Shown piece after piece: positions 57,824 through 64,000 of a DNA stretch of 64,000 nucleotides. Source of the stretch: Bacillota bacterium (GTDB lineage: Bacteria; Bacillota; Clostridia; Lachnospirales; Lachnospiraceae). The translations under genes and the position numbers were made by a program. Numbering within the stretch: position 1 is the stretch's first letter; each line of letters starts with the position of its first letter. Location: assembly GCA_023402845.1 (NCBI GenBank), contig JAEYFP010000033.1:27464-91463 (forward strand), written 5' to 3'. The notes beneath the pieces are model-generated. The model did not search any database. It was not told the DNA's origin and worked only from the letters and a program-made list of their open reading frames with translations.

Positions 57824-59614
57824 ATGAAAAAAAAGGAAAGCTGGTTTTCCTGTTTGATGGATTATGCGAAAGGCTGCAAAGAAAAGCTTGTGATATCTGT
57901 ATTGCTTTCCGTAATCAGCATCGTATCGGGACTTGTCCCATACTATTGCGTATACAAATTGATTGAGTTGTTTACAAGAAATGCGGTAACCAACGAGCTG
58001 TTGGTTCAGTGGGGAGGAATTATCTTATCGGCCTATGCCGTCAAGACGGTTGCATTCGGTCTTTCTACCGGCCTCTCACATCATGCGGCATATCATATTC
58101 TTGAAAATCTCAGACTGCGTATGACAGATGTGTTTATGCATGCGCCTCTCGGAGAGGTTACAGGGCATTCGATAGGAGAAATTAAAAATATAATTGTGGA
58201 TAAAATTGAAGGGATTGAGCCGCCTTTAGCGCATATGATTCCGGAAGGAACGGGACATGCGGTATTGCCGCTCATCAGTCTGGCGGGACTGATTCTCATT
58301 GACTGGAGAGTGGCGCTGGCTTCTCTGATTACTTTGCCGCCGGCCATGATTTGCATGTCATTGACTTATCAAATCAGCGGAAAGAATTTTGATCGTTATA
58401 ATGAGTCCAACAGCTATATGAACAGTACAATTGTTGAGTACATAGAAGGAATTGAAGTAATTAAGGCTTTTGGGCGTGAAGGCGCATCCTATGAAAAATA
58501 TGCGGGAGCGATTACTGATTACCGCACTTTCATTTTACATTGGCTTTCCTCGACGTGGATTACCATGAAGCTTGCGTTTGCAATTTTCCCGGCGACCCTG
58601 CTTGGGACCCTTCCCGCCAGTCTGCTGTTGTACAGCAGGGGGGTGCTGACTCCGGCACAGGCGGCGCTTTGCTGCATGCTGTCCATGTCCATGATTGGTT
58701 CCCTTGCAAAGCTGGAGGTATTCGGCGCGGGTATACGGGAGATGCAGCTGAATATTGAAAAATTACAGCAGTTTTTGAACATGACTGCGCTTCCGGAGAC
58801 TGAAAGCAATGGGAAGCTCAAAGGATATGACATTCATTTTAAAGACGTCAGCTTTTCTTACGACGGAAAAGAAGAAAATACGGTATTGCATGGAATCAGT
58901 ATGGATCTGCCGCAGGGGAGCTTCACAGCTATGGTAGGTCCTTCCGGCGGAGGAAAGTCCACGGTTGCCAAGCTGATTGCCCGCTTTTGGGATGTGGGCG
59001 GGGGTTCCATTGAGATCGGGGGAGTGAATGTAAAGGATATGCCGCTCAAGCAGCTTTCTGATACGGTCAGCTTTGTTACACAGGATAATTTCCTGTTTCG
59101 GTGTTCCTTACTTGAGAATATTCGATTGGGAAATCCGAAAGCATCCGATGAGGAAGTGTATGAAGCCGCAAAAGCAGCTCAGTGTGATGAATTTATCAGG
59201 AAGCTTGAGAAAGGCTATGACACGCCGGCAGGAGAGGCCGGAAAAAGACTGTCAGGCGGAGAAAAACAGCGGATTGCGATCGCAAGAATGATTTTAAAAA
59301 ATGCTCCGGTTGTTATTCTGGATGAGGCCACCGCTTTCACAGATCCGGAGAACGAAGAGAAAATACAGCAAAGCATAGCCGCACTTACAAAAGGGAAAAC
59401 GCTTCTTGTAATTGCACACCGTCTGTCTACAATCAAAAATGCGGACAATATTGTAGTACTGAAAAACGGAAAGATTGTCGCACAGGGAAAGCAAAATGAT
59501 TTATTGAACAGCTCACCGCTGTATGCCGATATGTGGAAGGCTCATATCGGTGCAAAAGCATGGTCTGTCGGGGTGCGGGGAAAGGAAGTGGTTGCGGATG
59601 TTTCATACAATTAA
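57824..59614 (+). CDS. Type IV ABC transporter, fused permease-ATPase (module 2, first)
   Basis: A 596-residue half-transporter. Membrane domain about 15-310; ATPase with VGPSGGGKSTVAKL, LSGGEKQRIAIARMIL, VILDEATAFTDPENE, VIAHRLST. The FTDPENE D-loop and NAAYHILENLRLR-like coupling region parallel the 25311 protein, so it is its positional paralogue. ATG 57824 behind AAGGAG; the upstream TTG at 57815 would overlap the AraC stop. Overlaps its partner by 17 bases. Confidence 0.92.
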   Translation: MKKKESWFSCLMDYAKGCKEKLVISVLLSVISIVSGLVPYYCVYKLIELFTRNAVTNELLVQWGGIILSAYAVKTVAFGLSTGLSHHAAYHILENLRLRMTDVFMHAPLGEVTGHSIGEIKNIIVDKIEGIEPPLAHMIPEGTGHAVLPLISLAGLILIDWRVALASLITLPPAMICMSLTYQISGKNFDRYNESNSYMNSTIVEYIEGIEVIKAFGREGASYEKYAGAITDYRTFILHWLSSTWITMKLAFAIFPATLLGTLPASLLLYSRGVLTPAQAALCCMLSMSMIGSLAKLEVFGAGIREMQLNIEKLQQFLNMTALPETESNGKLKGYDIHFKDVSFSYDGKEENTVLHGISMDLPQGSFTAMVGPSGGGKSTVAKLIARFWDVGGGSIEIGGVNVKDMPLKQLSDTVSFVTQDNFLFRCSLLENIRLGNPKASDEEVYEAAKAAQCDEFIRKLEKGYDTPAGEAGKRLSGGEKQRIAIARMILKNAPVVILDEATAFTDPENEEKIQQSIAALTKGKTLLVIAHRLSTIKNADNIVVLKNGKIVAQGKQNDLLNSSPLYADMWKAHIGAKAWSVGVRGKEVVADVSYN

Positions 59615-61343
59615 GCGGATCATTGCATGGTGCGGGGAATTCAAAGGAAAGCTTTACATAGGATTTTTATTTTCTTTTTTTTCGGCATGGTTTGCGGCAA
59701 TGCCAGTGATTATGGCAGCCTATACGGTTAGTATGCTGGTCGAGGAAAAAAGAGGGGGAGCGCGGTTTGATACGGGATGGATTGGCCTGAGTGTCTTGCT
59801 GATGGTGGTGTTCGTATTGCTTCATTTTCTTTTTGATTATCTGAGAGCAAGATTTCAGGAAACGATCAGCTATGAACTGGTCGCCAGAGACAGACTTGAA
59901 CTAGGTGATTTGTTAAAACGGGTATCCCTGGGATACTTTCAGAAGGTAAATACGGGAGATATTTTAGATTCGATTACGACGGGACTGCATACATTGGAAA
60001 ATATGGGAATCCGCATGGTTGATAATTTTGTGGGAGGTTATTTAAATTTCCTCTGTATTTTTCTATGGATTGCCGTAATTAATCCACGGGTATCGCTGAT
60101 CACGCTTGCGGGAGTCATCGTATCCTTTCTGTTTTTGCTGGTGATTTCAAAGTACAGTACGCAAAATGCTCCCGTATCTGCCAAGGCGGAGCGAGATCTT
60201 ACCAATGCGGCAATCGAATATGCCAGAGGCTTGCCGGTGGTAAAATCCTTCGGTCAGGATGGGGCGTCTATGGGAGCTATGAAAAAGGCCTGCAGAGACA
60301 GCAGAAATATTCACCTGAAAATAGAATGGGGGTTTGTACCGGCCAACTGTCTGCACTTGCTTGCCTTAAAAACTGCATCGGTAGGACTGTTACTCGCTTC
60401 CTGCTACCTGGGAGGGACGGCCCAGATATCCGTCTGCAGTATGCTGCTGCTGTGTTTTTTGTCATTTAATCTGTTTGGTTCGATTGAACCGATCAGCGAC
60501 AGTGCACATGTGCTGGGAGTGATTGAAAATGCCATGAATCAATTGGACGCTCTAAAGTCAGAGGAATTTATTGACAAGGGCGGCAGAGAGATCCCTCTTA
60601 CACAGTTTGGAATCAAATTCCGGGATGTATCTTTTGGATATGATTCAAGAATCATATTAAAGCATATTAATTTTACAATTCCGGAAAAAACGACGACTGC
60701 CATTGTCGGAGCATCAGGAAGCGGGAAAACGACAATTTGCAATCTGATCGCAAAATTTTATGAAGTAAACAGCGGAGATATTGAAGTGGGCGGAGTCAAT
60801 ATTAAGGAGTTTACCTGCGACAGTCTGTTGTCCAATATTTCAATGGTATTTCAGAACGTCTATTTATTCCATGATACAATTCGTAACAACATCTGTTTTG
60901 GAAAACCGGAGTCTACTGAGGCGGAAATGATACGTGCCGCAAAAAAAGCCAGCTGCCATGAGTTTATCAGCGCTCTGCCGAATGGCTATGACACGGTGAT
61001 CGGAGAAGGAGGAGGAACCCTTTCGGGAGGTGAGCGGCAAAGAATTTCTATTGCCAGGGCAATTCTTAAGGATGCGCCGATTGTTATTTTAGACGAGGCC
61101 ACCGCCTCTGTCGATCCGGAAAACGAACAGGATATCCAGTCGGCAATTTCAGAGTTGACAAAAGGAAAAACGATCATTACAATTGCGCACCGTCTGGCAA
61201 CGATAGAAAATGCGGATCAGATACTTGTGGTTGATAACGGAGAGATCGCCGAAAGAGGAACACATAAAGAATTGATTGGCAGAGATGGAATTTATAAAAA
61301 ATTTGTAATGATACGTGAAAAAGCGGAAGGGTGGAATATTTAG
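59598..61343 (+). CDS. Type IV ABC transporter, fused permease-ATPase (module 2, second)
   Basis: A 581-residue half-transporter starting FHTIKRIIAWCGEFKGKLYI, like the second ABC protein of module 1 (IIRKFFAFCGEENRKKF). ATPase: VGASGSGKTTICNL, LSGGERQRISIARAIL, VILDEATASVDPENE, TIAHRLAT. Both catalytic Glu residues of the pair are kept. Probable import of an iron chelate as in YbtPQ/IrtAB is inference; exporter function cannot be excluded. Confidence 0.92.
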   Translation: MFHTIKRIIAWCGEFKGKLYIGFLFSFFSAWFAAMPVIMAAYTVSMLVEEKRGGARFDTGWIGLSVLLMVVFVLLHFLFDYLRARFQETISYELVARDRLELGDLLKRVSLGYFQKVNTGDILDSITTGLHTLENMGIRMVDNFVGGYLNFLCIFLWIAVINPRVSLITLAGVIVSFLFLLVISKYSTQNAPVSAKAERDLTNAAIEYARGLPVVKSFGQDGASMGAMKKACRDSRNIHLKIEWGFVPANCLHLLALKTASVGLLLASCYLGGTAQISVCSMLLLCFLSFNLFGSIEPISDSAHVLGVIENAMNQLDALKSEEFIDKGGREIPLTQFGIKFRDVSFGYDSRIILKHINFTIPEKTTTAIVGASGSGKTTICNLIAKFYEVNSGDIEVGGVNIKEFTCDSLLSNISMVFQNVYLFHDTIRNNICFGKPESTEAEMIRAAKKASCHEFISALPNGYDTVIGEGGGTLSGGERQRISIARAILKDAPIVILDEATASVDPENEQDIQSAISELTKGKTIITIAHRLATIENADQILVVDNGEIAERGTHKELIGRDGIYKKFVMIREKAEGWNI

Positions 61344-61390
61344 TAAACCAGTTAAGAATTGATTTGAATAATTGAAATATTTTAAATCAG

Positions 61391-61424
61391 GGCCCGTACT
61401 TTGCTGACGCAAAAAGTACGGGCC
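61391..61424. terminator. Bidirectional terminator
   Basis: GGCCCGTACTTT (61391-61402) pairs perfectly with AAAGTACGGGCC (61413-61424), followed by TTATTT. It separates module 2 from the convergent CheW gene. Confidence 0.9.
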
Positions 61425-61460
61425 TTATTTGGTTTATATTTCCTATGTAATTCTGTCCGA

Positions 61461-61985
61461 TTATTGCCCGATAGTTTCTGACAAAGCTGCCAGCTCACCC
61501 TCTCCCAGAATTTTGGAGGTATTAAGGAGTAAAGCCACCCGCTCCTTGTGAGAAGCATCTGATTTTAGCTGTGCGATTCCTGATATATAATCGGAGACTT
61601 TCTGCGTACTGATTTTTGGAGGCGGTGCTATTTGATCCAGGAATATATCCGTTACCTCGTCTACTTCGTCCACAATTAATCCAAAATCATTATTTTGAAC
61701 GCAGATGATTACGATGCAGGTTCGGTCATTGTAAGAGGATTCCGGCCTTCCGAAGCGCAGTCTTGTATCAATCACCGGTATAATCTGTCCGCGCAGGCTG
61801 ATCACTCCTTTGATATAGTCCGGGTTGTCCGGCAGTTCCGTGATTTCCTGCAATCCTACGATCTGTACAACCTCATAGATAGGAATTCCGAACAACTGCC
61901 GGTCTGTCCAAAACGTCAGGTAGCGGTTACTGATATTGTCTTCATATGCTTCCTGCTGATATAATAATTCCTGCTGATGGTTCAT
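61461..61985 (-). CDS. cheW: CheW-like chemotaxis coupling protein
   Basis: A 174-residue CheW-fold protein: YLTFWTDRQLFGIPIYEVVQ, IVGLQEITELPDNPDYIKGV, ISLRGQIIPVIDTRLRFG and FGLIVDEVDEV. It links chemoreceptors to CheA. Encoded 30 bases after the chemoreceptor gene on the same strand. A short extra C-terminal tail (GEGELAALSETIGQ) is present. Confidence 0.94.
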   Translation of the reverse strand: MNHQQELLYQQEAYEDNISNRYLTFWTDRQLFGIPIYEVVQIVGLQEITELPDNPDYIKGVISLRGQIIPVIDTRLRFGRPESSYNDRTCIVIICVQNNDFGLIVDEVDEVTDIFLDQIAPPPKISTQKVSDYISGIAQLKSDASHKERVALLLNTSKILGEGELAALSETIGQ

Positions 61986-62015
61986 AAATTTTTCTCCCTT
62001 CCTGACTATGCGATA

Positions 62016-63809
62016 TTAATATTTCCCGAGGCTGCCGGGTGCAGTCAGAGAGCGGCCAAAATCCTTGCGATTTATCATTGTTTCAGAATCGGGCTGAAGC
62101 TCCGGCATATTGTAAAAATGTGTTTCTTCTCCGCTTGCCTGACTCAATTTAAATTTAGATACGGATTGTTGTAAAATCTGTGCCTGTGCTGCCAGTTCTT
62201 CACTGGAAGCAGAGCTTTCCTCTGCCGTTGCGGCATTGGTCTGCACCACAGCGGATACCTGAGACAGTCCCTGGTTGATTTGCTCTATGGCGGCCGCTTG
62301 TTCGGAGGACGCGGATTCGACCTCTTGTATTGCCTGCTCAACGAGCTGTGCTTTTTGCGCAACATCTGACAGCAGACGGGCAGTTTCTGTAACCAGTTTT
62401 TCCCCATCCGAGACTTTTTCAGAGGATTGTCCGATCAAAACAGCAGTTTCTTTGGCTGCTTCCGCTGAACGGGCTGCAAGGGTACGCACTTCGTCGGCAA
62501 CTACGGCAAACCCTTTTCCGGCATTGCCGGCACGTGCTGCTTCGATTGCAGCATTCAATGCAAGAATATTGGTTTGAAAGGCAATATCTTCAATGGCTTT
62601 TGTAACACTGGCTATTTTCTCTGACGCAGTGCTGATTTCGCCCATTGCAGTCGTAAGGCGCAGCATATATTCATTACTTTCGGCGACACTGGTACCAACC
62701 TGATTTACATGGCCTGAGGCACTGCGTACGCTGTCCGCATTCTGCTCCGCCTGCTCGGCTACAGAGGTAATGGAGGCATTCAGCTGTTCAACGGTCGCGG
62801 CTTGTTCCGTTGCGCCGGAGGAAAGTGCCTGTGCACCGTCCGAGACTTGGATCGCTCCGGAATTCACCTGATCGGCGGCGGTATCGATGATTTTCAGAGT
62901 TGTGCTCAAATCGGCTTCGATTTTTTGCAGAGCAAGCCCTAAAGCATCCTCGCCGGAGCGCAGAGGAACTGATTGGGTGAAATCCCCATTGCTGATCAGC
63001 TCAGCCACCATCACCTGTTTACGTATACCTTCCAGCATCTTGGTAAAGGCAGCGGCCAAAATACCGGTTTCATCCTTAGAATCTAATTCACTGAGATTAA
63101 TATTTATGCGGCCTAACGCAATCTCCTCTGCGGCAGCTACCACCTGCCTGATGGGATTGCTGATGCTGTTGGAAATTATGCGTCCCAGAAAAGCTGCAGT
63201 ACCTGCTCCAAGAGCAATTACGACAATCAGAACAACCGTCAGGGTAAGCGAGGTGGTTCCATTTTCATCACTGGTTAATTTAGCATTCGCCATTCGGTTG
63301 TCTACCATCTTATTAAGATTATCATAGATGATCGTAATCTTATCCGTGATATTTAAAAGAGTATTCAATGCCTCGTCTGTATTGCCCGCCTTTGCACTTG
63401 CAAATGATTCTTCAAGAGCAGGAACATAGGTATCCTTAATTAATGTGGCGGCTTCTTCATATAGTTGAAGCGTATCCGGATTGTTTATAGTTTTTGCATA
63501 TTCTTGTATGTTTGTTTCATAGGTTTCATATTCGCTTTGGTAGTTTTGGTAATACTGCTCAACCATTTGCTCGTCGCCCGCATAGATAATTGCGGCACGG
63601 ATATCTGAGCGGATGAGTAAAAGGTTCCTGTTTGCTTCGTAAATTTGCTTAATGGGTGCAGTCTGCGCCTCATACAAATAGGTATCCGCATTGTTGATTT
63701 TTATCATTCCAAATACGCCTACGGCACCTACAATGAGCATAACTGCCACCAGAGCCAAAAATCCGGTAGAAAGCTTTTTTGAGATACTGAAATCCTTAAA
63801 ACGTTTCAT
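62016..63809 (-). CDS. Methyl-accepting chemotaxis protein (4-helix-bundle sensor)
   Basis: A 597-residue receptor: helix about 12-34, helical periplasmic-side sensor about 36-185 (four-helix bundle), second helix about 190-212, HAMP, and a signalling domain with IAFQTNILALNAAIEAARAG and two methylation regions. The C-terminal tail (about 570-597) is not a CheR-binding pentapeptide. Paired with the CheW gene; it may form its own small array component. RBS AGGAGG. Confidence 0.95.
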   Translation of the reverse strand: MKRFKDFSISKKLSTGFLALVAVMLIVGAVGVFGMIKINNADTYLYEAQTAPIKQIYEANRNLLLIRSDIRAAIIYAGDEQMVEQYYQNYQSEYETYETNIQEYAKTINNPDTLQLYEEAATLIKDTYVPALEESFASAKAGNTDEALNTLLNITDKITIIYDNLNKMVDNRMANAKLTSDENGTTSLTLTVVLIVVIALGAGTAAFLGRIISNSISNPIRQVVAAAEEIALGRININLSELDSKDETGILAAAFTKMLEGIRKQVMVAELISNGDFTQSVPLRSGEDALGLALQKIEADLSTTLKIIDTAADQVNSGAIQVSDGAQALSSGATEQAATVEQLNASITSVAEQAEQNADSVRSASGHVNQVGTSVAESNEYMLRLTTAMGEISTASEKIASVTKAIEDIAFQTNILALNAAIEAARAGNAGKGFAVVADEVRTLAARSAEAAKETAVLIGQSSEKVSDGEKLVTETARLLSDVAQKAQLVEQAIQEVESASSEQAAAIEQINQGLSQVSAVVQTNAATAEESSASSEELAAQAQILQQSVSKFKLSQASGEETHFYNMPELQPDSETMINRKDFGRSLTAPGSLGKY

Positions 63810-64000
63810 TTCTAATTTTCCTCCTGATTAGTTGTCTTAATTAGTAACCTAATAGTTCTCAACAGAACTCGATGCTCCTTTCTACTACAATGTATTTATG
63901 GTTAATATCCCTTACAACCAGTAAGGAATTATCCATCTTGTTACTTAAGCTGTTAGAATGTAGGTAGCAATGGTATATCTGCTCCTTTCTTGGACTTCGC
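63810..64000 (-). other. Upstream region of the chemoreceptor gene
   Basis: These 191 bases hold no open frame that I can support. Two AAGGAGC/AAAGGAGC motifs (near 63875 and 63985, minus strand) look like ribosome binding sites without a convincing gene. No riboswitch or promoter could be assigned. Confidence 0.4.

Noticed and set aside
63810..64000. Cyclic-di-GMP riboswitch before the chemoreceptor gene
   Set aside because: The position is typical for one, but the conserved core elements of the known classes could not be found.

Overview
The window looks like chromosomal DNA of a low-to-mid G+C, Gram-positive, probably strictly anaerobic bacterium of the class Clostridia. Supporting points are strong AGGAGG-type ribosome binding sites, TTGACA/TATAAT promoters, lipobox lipoproteins, an SLH-domain surface protein, an ECF vitamin/metal-type transporter, a butanol-dehydrogenase-like alcohol dehydrogenase and many small regulator-plus-transporter units. 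I cannot name a genus. No rRNA or tRNA gene was found.

Layout. 1-237: distal, degenerate end of a type I-E-like CRISPR array; the cas genes are not in the window. 238-2213: a graveyard of decayed mobile and defence-like genes (IS256-type transposase, large serine recombinase C-terminus, DUF1016/YhcG-type nuclease), all broken by stops and frameshifts. 2214-7640: small metabolic and unknown genes (ArsC-like, GNAT, DUF1697, carbon-nitrogen hydrolase), then an AT-rich block (AraC, VOC, DUF5131). 7672-13826: a visibly more GC-rich operon with a sigma factor, a small two-helix membrane protein (candidate anti-sigma factor), a polytopic membrane protein, a PrsW intramembrane protease, a frameshifted single-helix protein, and a 1187-residue mosaic surface protein with beta-helix repeats, Ig-like domains, three SLH domains and wall-binding-like repeats. 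13911-23999: AdhR-like MerR regulator with alcohol dehydrogenase; GNAT/EcsC; an MFS pump with a two-component system whose histidine kinase has an amber codon before its last ATP-binding motif; a MacB/FtsX-type ABC transporter; nitroreductase.

24000-28931 and 54020-61424 carry two paralogous modules, each an AraC regulator followed by two type IV ABC proteins in the same order. The second module also has an ECF transporter (S, T and fused double ATPase). A GTTAG-N6-CTAACC dyad lies ahead of both, and the first has a Fur-box-like site. YbtPQ/IrtAB-like uptake of an iron chelate is the most economical reading, but it is inference. A lipoprotein esterase with an AraC/GyrI-like regulator lies directly ahead of the second module.

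28949-53908 is a run of small stress-response units, most with a recognisable operator: chemoreceptor and HxlR regulator; HxlR-controlled flavin protein; TetR with a DUF4097 lipoprotein; AhpD-like protein, Lrp regulator and a second flavin protein; PerR-like regulator with catalase-peroxidase KatG; MarR with a heterodimeric multidrug ABC exporter, behind a heavy-metal P-type ATPase; TetR with a LUD protein; PadR with an ABC-2 exporter; YeiH-type transporter with a LysR regulator. The right end (61461-63809) holds a CheW and a second chemoreceptor. The common theme is sensing and exporting toxic, oxidative or metal challenges, with metal/iron-chelate acquisition on the side.
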